DNA of 36,018 nt from an uncultured Clostridia bacterium (GCA_934162535.1 CAKPJC010000018.1:1-36018); one strand, 5' to 3'; shown: positions 16,108 through 24,261, counted from the first letter of the stretch. Translations and numbers: made by a program. The notes: generated by a model not told the origin, from the letters alone.

Positions 16108-17496
16108 TTAAAAATCACAGTTATTTGGTGTTCTTGGAAATGGGATAACATCTCTAATATTTTGCATACCTGTGATATACATAAGCAATCTTTCAAAACC
16201 AAGACCAAATCCTGAATGTACAACTGAACCATATCTACGAAGATCCATGTACCAATATAATTCATTATAATCAATTCCCATATCTTTCATACGATTTAAC
16301 AAAACATCATAATTTTCTTCTCTTTGAGAACCTCCCATAATTTCTCCTGCACCAGGAACTTCAAGGTCAACAGCTGCAACAGTTTTACCATCTGGATTTA
16401 CTTTCATATAATATGATTTAATATCCTTTGGCCAGTTTTTCACAAAAACAGGACCATTAAAATATTCTGTAATATATTTTTCATGTTCTTTTGCTAAATC
16501 TTCACCATAATCAGGCTTAAATTCCCATTCAACATCAGCTTTTTTCAAAATGTCAATAACATCTTTATGATCTATTCTTGTGAAAGAAGATTTTAAAACT
16601 CTGTGTAATTTATCAATAAGTCCATTTTCAATAAATTTATCACAAAAAGCTAATTCTTCTGGGCACCTTTCTAAAACTTTTTCAATAACATATTTTAAGA
16701 AGTCTTCTTCAATATCCATTAATTGCTCTAAATCACAAAAACTAATTTCAGGTTCCATCATCCAAAATTCATTTGCATGTGTTTTTGTGTTAGAATTTTC
16801 TGACCTAAGAGTAGGTCCAAATGTATATATTTTACCAAATGCTTGTGAAAAAGTTTCTCCATGTAGTTGCCCTGAACCAGTGATAAAAGCTTTTTTACCA
16901 AATAAATCTTCAGAAAAATCTGTAACTCCATCTTTTTGTGGCAAAGGTTTATCTAAGTCCAATGTAGTCAATTTAAACATTTCAGCAGAACCCTCACAAT
17001 CTGCACAAGTAATAATAGGACTATTCAAATAAATATAACCATTATTTTGGAAATATTCATGTATTGCAAATGCAGCAACACTTCTTATTCTAAATATTGC
17101 ATTAAATGTATTTGTTCTAGGTCTAAGATGTGCAATTGTACGCAAATATTCAAATGAATGTCTCTTTTTTTGAAGAGGATAGTCTGTTGGACACAGATTC
17201 TCGACTTCAATGCTTTCTGCTTGTATTTCAAATGGTTGTTTTGCATTTTCTGTAATAACTAGAGTTCCGACAACTTTTATTGAAGAACTAATAGTTAGTT
17301 TTGCAATTTCATCAAAATTCGACAATTTATCATTAAAAACAATTTGAACATTTTTAAAAGATGAACCATCATTTAATTCTATAAATCCAAATGTTTTTGA
17401 ATCCCTAACTGTTTTTACCCAGCCTTCTAAAATAACTGTCTTGTTTGCATAATCTAAAGTTTTTTCGTATAAATCTTTGATAACTAAATCTGCCAT
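16108..17496 (-). CDS. asnS: Asparagine-tRNA ligase
   Basis: 462 aa, the usual length of bacterial AsnRS. It charges tRNA-Asn with asparagine using ATP in the cytoplasm. An N-terminal OB-fold anticodon-binding domain (VILEGWVKTVRDSKTFGFIELNDG) is followed by the class II catalytic core, with a motif 2-like stretch (GPTLRSENSNTKTHANEFWMMEPE, split here: GPTLRSENSNTKTHANEF then WMMEPE) and motif 3 at the C-terminus (GFGLGFERLLMYITG). The ending PFPRTPNNCDF is characteristic of AsnRS rather than AspRS. The start has an AGGTAG site. It is a single-gene unit with its own promoter. No T-box leader is visible in the short upstream region. Confidence 0.95.
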   Translation of the reverse strand: MADLVIKDLYEKTLDYANKTVILEGWVKTVRDSKTFGFIELNDGSSFKNVQIVFNDKLSNFDEIAKLTISSSIKVVGTLVITENAKQPFEIQAESIEVENLCPTDYPLQKKRHSFEYLRTIAHLRPRTNTFNAIFRIRSVAAFAIHEYFQNNGYIYLNSPIITCADCEGSAEMFKLTTLDLDKPLPQKDGVTDFSEDLFGKKAFITGSGQLHGETFSQAFGKIYTFGPTLRSENSNTKTHANEFWMMEPEISFCDLEQLMDIEEDFLKYVIEKVLERCPEELAFCDKFIENGLIDKLHRVLKSSFTRIDHKDVIDILKKADVEWEFKPDYGEDLAKEHEKYITEYFNGPVFVKNWPKDIKSYYMKVNPDGKTVAAVDLEVPGAGEIMGGSQREENYDVLLNRMKDMGIDYNELYWYMDLRRYGSVVHSGFGLGFERLLMYITGMQNIRDVIPFPRTPNNCDF

Positions 17497-17525
17497 AATT
17501 CTACCTCCATCAATATTATGTAAAG

Positions 17526-17554
17526 ATTATACAATATTATCCATAGAAATTCAA
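17526..17554 (-). promoter_or_regulatory. asnS promoter
   Basis: On the minus strand: TTGAAT (17554-17549), 17-nt spacer, TATAAT (17531-17526), about 30 nt before the asnS start codon. This gives a very short leader, too short for a T-box. Confidence 0.7.
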
Positions 17555-17585
17555 GGCATTTTGTATTAAAATTAATAAGAAAAGG

Positions 17586-17614
17586 TTGAAAAAATAAAAT
17601 ATAAATAGTAAAAT
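17586..17614 (+). promoter_or_regulatory. Promoter of the WG-repeat gene
   Basis: TTGAAA (17586-17591), 17-nt spacer, TAAAAT (17609-17614). The -10 box overlaps the upstream ATG at 17613, so translation must begin at the later ATG, 17643. Confidence 0.65.
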
Positions 17615-17642
17615 GTCTGTAAAGAAGAAAAGAGGTAATAAA

Positions 17643-19181
17643 ATGTCAAAAAAAATTAGTATAATAGCAGTGGTAATAACACTAGTAATAATAAGTTTAA
17701 TAATATCAATATATTTACCTAATAAACAAAAAATTGAAAAAAATATGGAAGAAAAATCAACTTCATATTATTTGCTAAAGAAAGACGAAAAATTTGGTGT
17801 AATAAATGATAAAGGGAATATAATAGTGCAACCCAAATACACAGAAGTAGTAATACCTAACTTACATAAAGCTGTATTTTTGTGTTACAATGAAGATAAA
17901 GAGATTGTACTAAATGAAAAAGAAGAAAAGATACTAACACAATTTGAAAAAATAGAAGCAATAAAACTTGAAAACATCATATCTGAATCAATATATGAAA
18001 AAAACGCATTGAAATATGAAAAAGACGGAAAATTTGGATTAATTAATATAGATGGAGAAACAATACTAGATGCTAAATATGATGAAATATCAAGTTTAGG
18101 ATATAAACAAGGCGAAATATTAATAAAAGAAAATGATAAATATGGTATAATATCAGATAGTGGAAAAAGAATAATAAAAACAGAATATGACTCAATAACA
18201 TCAGACCAATATTACAATGTGGAAGATGGATACAAAAAATCTGGATACATAGTATGTAATACAACACAAGATGGATATAGATATGGATATTTCGACTATA
18301 ATGGTGGAAAAGTATTAGAAGCAGAATATAACCAAATAATAAGACTAAGTCAAATGCCAAAAGGAAATGAAGCATACCTAATAACAGCAAAAAACGGGCA
18401 ATATGGAATATTTGTAAATAACAACAAAATAATCAACACACAATATCAATCAATATCATATGATAATGGAATATTTATAGTTGAAAGAACAGGAAAATAT
18501 GGGGCTATAAATGAAAAAGGAATGGAAATACTAAAACCAGAATATTCGGAAATGCAAATAAATGGAATATACATATATACAACCAAAGATGAAGAACATC
18601 AAGTATTTGACAAAAACGGAAGCAAAGTTGATATTCCAGAAAATGTAACAATAGAACCAACAGAAAAATCTGAATATTACATAAAGATTCAACAAGATGG
18701 AGATAGTGAAAAATATATATTATTAAATTCAAACTTTGAAGAAATAACACATCAAGAATATCAATACATAGAATATTTATTTAATAATTATTTTATAGCT
18801 ACAAACACAGAAGGAAAAAGTGGAATAATAGATGAAAAAGAAAATAAAATTGTGGATTTTACATATGACTTAATACAAACGATAAAAGACAAAAAAATAA
18901 TTCAAGCGAGAGATTTTGAAACAAATACAACAAAAATATATAACAGTGAAATAAAAGAAGTTGAAACAATAAAAGATATACATATACAAAGTCTGGACGA
19001 TTATGTAAAAATATACAATGAAGAAACAGAGACATATATAGACAATAATGGAAATAAAATTGAAGATGGAGATAAATTAGAAGAAATAAAAAAGAATAAT
19101 GCAATACTAAGAATAGAAAACTACAAAAGAATTACATATGGTGTTGAACAATACTATTATGTAGAAGATAACGAAAAATAA
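17643..19181 (+). CDS. Membrane-anchored WG-repeat protein
   Basis: 512 aa from ATG 17643, chosen because it has an AGAGGT site and the promoter overlaps the earlier ATG. A single N-terminal hydrophobic segment (residues 5-25) acts as an uncleaved anchor or signal; the rest is predicted outside the membrane. The body is built of WG (KWG) repeats of about 30-40 residues: phrases such as KFGVINDKGNIIVQPKY, KFGLINIDGETILDAKY, KYGIISDSGKRIIKTEY and KYGAINEKGMEILKPEY recur at least six times. Later repeats are more diverged. WG repeats form beta-propeller-like structures and are common in surface proteins; no enzymatic motif is seen and the ligand is unknown. The cysteine desulfurase follows after 60 nt with no terminator between. 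Confidence 0.85.
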   Translation: MSKKISIIAVVITLVIISLIISIYLPNKQKIEKNMEEKSTSYYLLKKDEKFGVINDKGNIIVQPKYTEVVIPNLHKAVFLCYNEDKEIVLNEKEEKILTQFEKIEAIKLENIISESIYEKNALKYEKDGKFGLINIDGETILDAKYDEISSLGYKQGEILIKENDKYGIISDSGKRIIKTEYDSITSDQYYNVEDGYKKSGYIVCNTTQDGYRYGYFDYNGGKVLEAEYNQIIRLSQMPKGNEAYLITAKNGQYGIFVNNNKIINTQYQSISYDNGIFIVERTGKYGAINEKGMEILKPEYSEMQINGIYIYTTKDEEHQVFDKNGSKVDIPENVTIEPTEKSEYYIKIQQDGDSEKYILLNSNFEEITHQEYQYIEYLFNNYFIATNTEGKSGIIDEKENKIVDFTYDLIQTIKDKKIIQARDFETNTTKIYNSEIKEVETIKDIHIQSLDDYVKIYNEETETYIDNNGNKIEDGDKLEEIKKNNAILRIENYKRITYGVEQYYYVEDNEK

Positions 19182-19216
19182 TAAAGTAACAAAATATAAA
19201 AAAGAACATAAAATAT

Positions 19217-19245
19217 CCATATAGAAAGATAGGTGATCTATATGG
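19217..19245 (+). promoter_or_regulatory. Hairpin over the cysteine desulfurase start site
   Basis: CCATATAG (19217-19224) and CTATATGG (19238-19245) are perfect 8-bp inverses. The 13-nt loop holds the AGGTG ribosome site and the second arm contains the ATG (19242-19244). Pairing would hide the start codon in the mRNA. Confidence 0.45.
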
Positions 19246-20379
19246 GTATTTTATATTTTGATAATTCTGCAACAACAAGAATAAGAAGTGATGTATTAGA
19301 TGCAATGATGCCATACTTAACAAGAGAATATGGTAATGCTTCATCATTGTATTCTATAGGTAGAAGGTCAAAAAGAGCAATAGATAATGCAAGAAGACAA
19401 GTATCAGAACTAATAAAATGTAATCCAAATGAAATATATTTTACAGGTGGGGGATCAGAAAGTGACAACATGGCATTAAAAGGATATGCATATGCAAATG
19501 AGAAAAAAGGTAATCATATAATCACTTCAAAAATAGAACATCCAGCAATATTAGAAACTTGTCAAAATCTTGAAAGAAAAGGATTTGAAATAACATATAT
19601 AAATGTTGATGAAAATGGTAGTATCAAAATTGACGAATTAGAAAATGCAATAAAGCCAGCAACAATATTAATAAGCATTATGTATGCCAATAATGAAATA
19701 GGAACAATACAGCCAATAAATAAAATATCTCAAATAGCGAAGAAAAATAATATAGTATTTCATACAGATGCAGTTCAAGCAGTAGGAAATGTTGATATTG
19801 ATGTAAAAAGAGATAATATTGATATGCTATCAATATCAGCACATAAAATAAATGGACCAAAGGGAGTAGGAGCATTATATATAAAAAATGGAATTAATAT
19901 TGAAAAATATATTAATGGTGGACATCAAGAAAAAAGTATGAGAGCAGGAACAGAAAATGTAGCTGGAATTGTTGGGATGGGAAAAGCATGTGAAATAGCA
20001 AATATAAACATAATAAAACATATAAATATAATAAGAAGATTAAGAGATTATTATATAGCTAGATTACAAAGAGAATTAAAAGATATAATAAGAATTAATG
20101 GAGGAATGCAAAATAGACTACCAGGAAATGCTAATATATCATTTTTACGGAATTGAGGCATCTGAGTTAATATTTAAACTTGATGAAAAAAATATATGTG
20201 TATCAAGTGGCTCAGCATGTTCATCAGGAAGTGCTTCACCTTCACATGTATTAACAGCAATAAATACACCAGATAAATATATAAACAGTGCGATTAGAAC
20301 TACCTTTAGTGAAAATAATACATTTGAAGAAATAAATTATTTGGTAAAATCAATAGTTGAAATAGTAAAAAATGTCTAA
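19242..20379 (+). CDS. Cysteine desulfurase (NifS/IscS-like), needing a +1 frameshift
   Basis: A PLP enzyme that takes sulfur from cysteine to a persulfide for Fe-S cluster, thio-tRNA or cofactor synthesis. The start is ATG 19242 (AGGTG site), not the GTG at 19233. It shows the N-terminal YFDNSATT, His100 over the PLP ring, HTDAVQ (174-179) and the PLP lysine Lys202 in SAHKINGPKG. The zero frame stops at 20154-20156 right after NISFL. Skipping C20147 gives SFLGIEASELIFKLD and leads to the active-site SSGSACSSGS (Cys about 326) and the usual end. The fused product of about 378 aa has the normal family length. Without the shift it lacks the catalytic Cys. No thiI or iscU neighbour is present, so the partner pathway is unclear. 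Confidence 0.88.
20144..20150 (+). other. +1 frameshift site at an in-frame CGG codon (cysteine desulfurase)
   Basis: The zero frame reads TTT TTA CGG AAT TGA. Skipping the C of CGG gives TTA GGA ATT GAG (Leu-Gly-Ile-Glu), as expected for NifS-like proteins. A run of five T precedes the site (20142-20146), so a homopolymer indel (giving Phe-Tyr-Gly) is the competing explanation. The arrangement, Leu codon then CGG then A, is the same as at 3554-3560. Confidence 0.6.
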
Positions 20380-20443
20380 CAAGATTCATATGCTTAATTT
20401 TATGAAAAAAGTGATTTTGTGAGAAAGACATTTGTTTCTGCAA

Positions 20444-20659
20444 ATGCAGAAAGGAGTTCATGATAGGCTTAAGTTATTAAGTACATCATACAATGATAAT
20501 ATGAATATAATAAAAAAAGCAATAAAACATACAATGCTTGTAACTAAGCATCGTTGGTATGTATTTAAACTTGCATTTAAAGCAGGAATTACTTACAATC
20601 CAAAAACATGGACAACAAGCCAACCTTTAGAATATTGGATTAATGTAGAAAAACAATAA
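20444..20659 (+). CDS. Small unknown protein, possibly a fragment
   Basis: About 71 aa if read from ATG 20444; a TTG at 20432 is also possible and neither has a convincing ribosome site (an AAGGAG at 20451 points to an ATG in another frame). The part KHTMLVTKHRWYVFKLAFKAGI weakly recalls the start of DUF5662-type proteins (TKHR...V...F..G), but the expected HDLSKYSP stretch is absent. It may be a decayed relative or a distinct small protein. It lies between the cysteine desulfurase and a strong terminator. Confidence 0.35.
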   Translation: MQKGVHDRLKLLSTSYNDNMNIIKKAIKHTMLVTKHRWYVFKLAFKAGITYNPKTWTTSQPLEYWINVEKQ

Positions 20660-20940
20660 ATTCCCAATATTTAAAAAAAGTGTATAGAAATATATCAAAA
20701 AATATAATATTAGGATATATGGATAGTAAAACTTCATTTTTTTTTACAAAGGGTGAATAGTAAAAAAAGTACAAAACAGTGAATAGAAATAATATTCACA
20801 TGTTTTGTACTTTTTTTGAACTAATTTTGAGATGTTCTTTTTATTGTTTTATAAAAGTATTAATTTCTAGGGTATAATTATAATTAAATGTTGTACCTTT
20901 ATAAAGGATAAGAACTAACAACAAAAAAAATTGATAAAAT
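20660..20940. other. Non-coding spacer before the division cluster
   Basis: No gene is visible here. It contains the long terminator at 20762-20817 and then AT-rich sequence up to the mraZ promoter. A TATAAT-like GGTATAATTATAA at about 20871 could be a second upstream promoter. Confidence 0.5.
20762..20817. terminator. Strong bidirectional terminator
   Basis: A near-perfect stem: a run of A followed by GTACAAAACA and GTGAAT (20762-20784) pairs with ATTCAC, TGTTTTGTAC and a T-run (20794-20817); one unpaired A. A-tract and T-tract flank it on both sides, so it can work in either direction and insulates the division genes. Confidence 0.85.
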
Positions 20941-20952
20941 TTTAAAAAAGAC

Positions 20953-20981
20953 TTGCAAAATAATGTAAAATGTATTATTAT
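20953..20981 (+). promoter_or_regulatory. mraZ promoter
   Basis: TTGCAA (20953-20958), 17-nt spacer, TATTAT (20976-20981). The expected start of transcription is about 20988, immediately before the MraZ boxes. Confidence 0.7.
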
Positions 20982-20987
20982 TTAACT

Positions 20988-21025
20988 GAAGTGGAGAAAA
21001 GTGGTGCAAAGTGGTAAGATAGTGG
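20988..21025 (+). promoter_or_regulatory. MraZ operator: four GTGG boxes at helical spacing
   Basis: GTGG occurs at 20991, 21001, 21011 and 21022, three of them preceded by AA (AAAGTGG type), at steps of 10, 10 and 11 nt. MraZ is known to bind such repeats upstream of its own gene; the AAAGTG form is the one described in Mollicutes. Their place just after the start point fits autorepression. Confidence 0.8.
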
Positions 21026-21041
21026 AAGGGAGGAAAAGCCA

Positions 21042-21467
21042 TTGCTAATAGGAGAATACGAGCATTCTTTAGATACAAAAGGAAGATTAATAATGCCATC
21101 AAAACTAAGACAAGACATAGGAGAAAAATTCATTATAACAAAAGGACTAGATGGATGTTTATTTGTATTTTCTCAAAACGAATGGTTAAACTTTGAAACA
21201 AAGCTAAAAGAGCTACCATTATCAGACAGAAATGCCAGAAACTTTGTAAGATTTTTTCTATCAGGAGCAACAGAATGTGAACTAGACAAACAAGGAAGAT
21301 TTCTAATACCAGCCAACTTAAGAGAATCTGCAAAACTAGACAAAGATGCAGTAATAGTAGGAGTTGGAACAAGGCTTGAAATATGGGATAAAGAAATCTG
21401 GCAAAAATGTGATGAAGCAATATCAGCCGATGAAATTGCTGAAAACATGACAATGTTAGGTATATAA
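21042..21467 (+). CDS. mraZ: Transcriptional regulator MraZ
   Basis: 141 aa, standard family length; start TTG with AAGGGAGG 8 nt upstream, reading LIGEYEHSLDTKGRL. Two AbrB-like SpoVT halves each carry a DxKGR/DxxGR motif: DTKGRLIMPSKLR near residue 13 and DKQGRFLIPANLR near residue 84. The protein forms rings that bind repeated boxes upstream of the division and cell wall cluster. Four such boxes lie directly before the gene, so it very likely represses itself and the genes after it. No terminator separates it from rsmH. Confidence 0.95.
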   Translation: MLIGEYEHSLDTKGRLIMPSKLRQDIGEKFIITKGLDGCLFVFSQNEWLNFETKLKELPLSDRNARNFVRFFLSGATECELDKQGRFLIPANLRESAKLDKDAVIVGVGTRLEIWDKEIWQKCDEAISADEIAENMTMLGI

Positions 21468-21709
21468 CCTTGCAAAAGTTTATATAAAAAAACAAAAGAC
21501 AAAAGTACAAAAGAAATCACACGAAAGAAAACAGAACAAAAGAAAAAAGAAAAAAACACAAAAGAAAAAATTGCAAAAGATAAATTCCAATAAACAAAAA
21601 TAAAAACGAAAGAAAGTAAGAAAACCAAAGAAATCTATACTTATGACAACCAGCTGGGAGGGATAAAAAATCTTAACCAGCTGTAAATTGTTAAAAAAGA
21701 GGTGAAATT
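21468..21709 (+). other. A/G-rich leader between mraZ and rsmH
   Basis: About 240 nt with no gene. From 21480 to 21640 the plus strand is almost free of T (A-rich with AAAG repeats), unlike neighbouring spacers. Near its end CAGCTGG (about 21651) can pair with CCAGCTG (about 21677) to make a 7-bp hairpin before the rsmH ribosome site. Confidence 0.5.
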
Positions 21710-22639
21710 TTGGAATTTAAACACAAACCAGTATTATTAGAAGAAACAATAAAAGGTTTAAATATAAAAAAAGATGGAATATATGTAGATGGAACATTAG
21801 GTGGGGCAGGACATAGCAAAGAAATATTAAAACAATTATCAGAAAATGGACAATTAATAGGAATAGATAGAGACGAAGAAGCATTAAAAGCAGCAAAACA
21901 GAATTTAGCAGAATACAAAAATGTAATCTATGTACATGGAAACCATGATAATATAGAAGAAATATTTAATAAGTTAGAAATAAATCAAGTAGATGGAATA
22001 CTATTAGACTTGGGAGTGTCATCATATCAATTAGATCAAAGAGAAAGAGGATTTAGTTACTTAGGAAAAAATAGCTTAGACATGAGAATGGATCAAACTC
22101 AAGAACTAACTGCAAAAACAATAGTAAATAAATACAGTGAAGAACAATTAGCAAATATAATATATGAATATGGTGAAGAAAGATTTTCTAGGCAAATAGC
22201 AAAAAATATATGTAAAATGCGTAAAGAAAAAGAAATAGAAACAACAGAAGAACTTGTTAATATAATAGAAAAATCAATACCAGCATTTGCAAAAAAAGAT
22301 GGACATCCAGCAAAAAGGACATTTCAAGCAATCAGAATAGAAGTTAATAATGAAATAAAGCCAATATATGATACGGTAATGCAATGTATAAAACATTTAA
22401 AACCAGAAGGAAGGTTATGTATAATAACATTTCATTCATTAGAAGACAGAGCCGTAAAAAAAGCATATACAGATGCAGAAGGAAAATGCACATGCCCAAA
22501 AGATTTACCATATTGTGTATGTGGGGCTAAATCAGAAGGAAAAATTATAAACAAAAAACCAATAATAGCTACAGAGGAAGAACAAAGAGAAAATTCAAGG
22601 TCAAAAAGTGCAAAACTAAGAATTTTTGAAAAAAAATAA
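21710..22639 (+). CDS. rsmH: 16S rRNA (cytosine(1402)-N4)-methyltransferase
   Basis: 309 aa, start TTG with a GAGGTGA site. It methylates N4 of C1402 in 16S rRNA using S-adenosylmethionine. The start HKPVLLEETI and the SAM-binding YVDGTLGGAGHS are typical, as are LDLGVSSYQLD, RGFSY...LDMRMD, HPAKRTFQAIRIEVN and ITFHSLEDRAVK. Cysteines near the end (CTCPKDLPYCVC) are also seen in Firmicutes homologues. It follows mraZ and precedes ftsL as in most Firmicutes dcw clusters. Confidence 0.96.
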   Translation: MEFKHKPVLLEETIKGLNIKKDGIYVDGTLGGAGHSKEILKQLSENGQLIGIDRDEEALKAAKQNLAEYKNVIYVHGNHDNIEEIFNKLEINQVDGILLDLGVSSYQLDQRERGFSYLGKNSLDMRMDQTQELTAKTIVNKYSEEQLANIIYEYGEERFSRQIAKNICKMRKEKEIETTEELVNIIEKSIPAFAKKDGHPAKRTFQAIRIEVNNEIKPIYDTVMQCIKHLKPEGRLCIITFHSLEDRAVKKAYTDAEGKCTCPKDLPYCVCGAKSEGKIINKKPIIATEEEQRENSRSKSAKLRIFEKK

Positions 22640-22661
22640 TATACAAAGGAGGTGGATAACA

Positions 22662-23189
22662 ATGCCAAGGACATCTTACCAATATGGAACAAGTCCACGT
22701 AAATACGAACCAGAATATACAAATAGAAAAGAAAAAAAGCAAATAAAAACAAAACAGAAAAACGAAAAAGTAGAAGAAGTAAGAAGAAAATTTGAAAAAC
22801 AAAAAATAAAAAAAGCAGAAGAAAGAAAGAAAAACATAAAACAAGTTGTACTTGTTGTTAGTGTGTTTGTCATGTTATTCACAGTAAGTTATAGAGAAAT
22901 CTCCATTATGGAGATGTTTAATCATAAAAAAGACCTTGAAGGCAAGCTTGCAGTTGTTGAAAAAGAAAATGGTCAGGTAGAAAAAAACATAAAAGAGGTT
23001 GAAAGCACATTAGACTGGAATAAAATCAAACAAGTTGCAACAGAGCAACTTGGGATGCAAGCAAAAGCTGGACAACCAATAGATTTAGAAAAAACAGATT
23101 TTGTTGAAACAGAAAGCAAATACATAAAAGAAGACAAAACAAGTATAATGGAAAAAATAGTTGGATTTGTAATACAACACACAAAATAA
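22662..23189 (+). CDS. ftsL: FtsL-like cell division protein
   Basis: 175 aa from ATG 22662, chosen for the AAAGGAGGTG site. A highly charged cytoplasmic N-terminus (residues 1-65, Lys/Glu-rich) precedes one transmembrane segment (VVLVVSVFVMLFTVSY, about 67-83), then a coiled-coil outer part (KDLEGKLAVVEKENGQVEKN) and the FtsL/DivIC-type phrase IKQVATEQLGMQ. Sequence is poorly conserved in this family; the single-pass layout and position after rsmH support the call. FtsL joins DivIB and DivIC at the septum. The usual next genes (pbpB, mraY) are missing because an opposing gene follows. Confidence 0.82.
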   Translation: MPRTSYQYGTSPRKYEPEYTNRKEKKQIKTKQKNEKVEEVRRKFEKQKIKKAEERKKNIKQVVLVVSVFVMLFTVSYREISIMEMFNHKKDLEGKLAVVEKENGQVEKNIKEVESTLDWNKIKQVATEQLGMQAKAGQPIDLEKTDFVETESKYIKEDKTSIMEKIVGFVIQHTK

Positions 23190-23226
23190 AAAAGCCTAAG
23201 ATAATTAAACCTTAAGCTTTTTTATT
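23188..23226. terminator. Convergent terminator between ftsL and the HD-GYP gene
   Basis: An A-run with GCCTAAG at 23188-23202 pairs with CTTAAGC and a T-run at 23210-23222, with one mismatch. T-rich on the plus side, A-rich on the other, so it can serve both genes. Confidence 0.7.
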
Positions 23227-24137
23227 ATTTTAATTTCTTCACGAAGTTTTGCTAATCTATCTTTTCTCATATTATGAGCATCCTGAAATTCCTGAAATAA
23301 ATCATCAAGATTTTCTTCAGTTTCATTTTCTCTTAAAAGCATATTTATATATTCCTGATAATAAATAACATCATTTTCTTTTTTTGATGAGTTTTTCTTA
23401 TTAATATAATTTTTAATTTTTTTATATCTATCTATTTCAACATTCAAATAATCAACATAATCCATTGTACAAGATATTTCATAATCAATATCATCAAGAA
23501 CAACTTTTATAAGTTTCTTTACAATTCTTTTATTATTTTTGCCACTTTTTGTATAACCTGTACCTTCTGGTGCATTTGGAGAAGGTTTAGTATTATCTAT
23601 AATGATTTTCAATGCATCTGATATGCCAACATGGCTTTTATATTGTCTTTTATTTACAATTGCATCAAATTCATCTGCAACTCTTATAATTTGACCTTCA
23701 TAAGGAATATCTTTTCTTACTAATCCACGAGGGTAGCCTGTTCCATCAAGTGCCTCATGATGATAATAAGGTCCAACATGGTAAGGTCTTAATTTAGTAT
23801 CTTTAATACACAATTTATAACCTAATGTTGTATGTTGCTTCATAATCTCATATTCATCTGGTGTTAATTGAGCTGGTTTTTGCAAAATAGACGAAGGTAT
23901 AAACAACTTACCAATATCATGAAGATATGCACAAATAGTACAATATTCTGTAAAACCTTTACTACAATGCAATTTTTTACATAAGTTACAAGTTAATGTT
24001 GCAACATTCTCAGAATGCTTTCTTGTAAAAGCATCAAGTGAATCAAGCAAATTTAATTGGTATTTTATTGCTGTATCTAAATTATATGATTTTAAGTATG
24101 TTTGATCATAAAAATCAAATTTCTCTTTTTTATCCAT
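23205..24137 (-). CDS. HD-GYP domain protein, probable cyclic-di-GMP phosphodiesterase
   Basis: 310 aa, start ATG with an AGGAGA site. The HD-GYP domain covers about residues 25-185: HSENVA at 41, His73-Asp74 in YLHDIGKL, HH at 126-127 and DGTGYP at 131-136, all metal ligands and the GYP signature being present. It lacks a receiver or sensor domain; the C-terminal 120 residues are charged and helical. The family usually hydrolyses cyclic di-GMP, though related nucleotides are possible. It is transcribed against ftsL, breaking the division cluster, and diverges from the sortase and fibre operon. That context would suit a switch between motile and surface-attached life, but this is inference. 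Confidence 0.88.
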   Translation of the reverse strand: MDKKEKFDFYDQTYLKSYNLDTAIKYQLNLLDSLDAFTRKHSENVATLTCNLCKKLHCSKGFTEYCTICAYLHDIGKLFIPSSILQKPAQLTPDEYEIMKQHTTLGYKLCIKDTKLRPYHVGPYYHHEALDGTGYPRGLVRKDIPYEGQIIRVADEFDAIVNKRQYKSHVGISDALKIIIDNTKPSPNAPEGTGYTKSGKNNKRIVKKLIKVVLDDIDYEISCTMDYVDYLNVEIDRYKKIKNYINKKNSSKKENDVIYYQEYINMLLRENETEENLDDLFQEFQDAHNMRKDRLAKLREEIKIIKKLKV

Positions 24138-24168
24138 CTTTTGTTCTCCTAAAAATATATTTTACTAA

Positions 24169-24197
24169 ATGATAACATTAAAATATATAAAGTGCAA
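24169..24197 (-). promoter_or_regulatory. Promoter of the HD-GYP gene
   Basis: On the minus strand: TTGCAC (24197-24192), 17-nt spacer, TATCAT (24174-24169), about 30 nt before the start codon. Confidence 0.6.
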
Positions 24198-24261
24198 GAG
24201 AAAAATTTAATATAAATAAGGAAATATGAAATAGCAAAAAATAAAGATTAATTAATTGACG

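Noticed and set aside
16580..17032. 150-codon plus-strand ORF
   Set aside because: Lies fully antisense within asnS, whose motifs are complete; no ribosome site.
17497..17640. T-box riboswitch before asnS
   Set aside because: The promoter lies about 30 nt before the start codon, leaving no room for a T-box leader.
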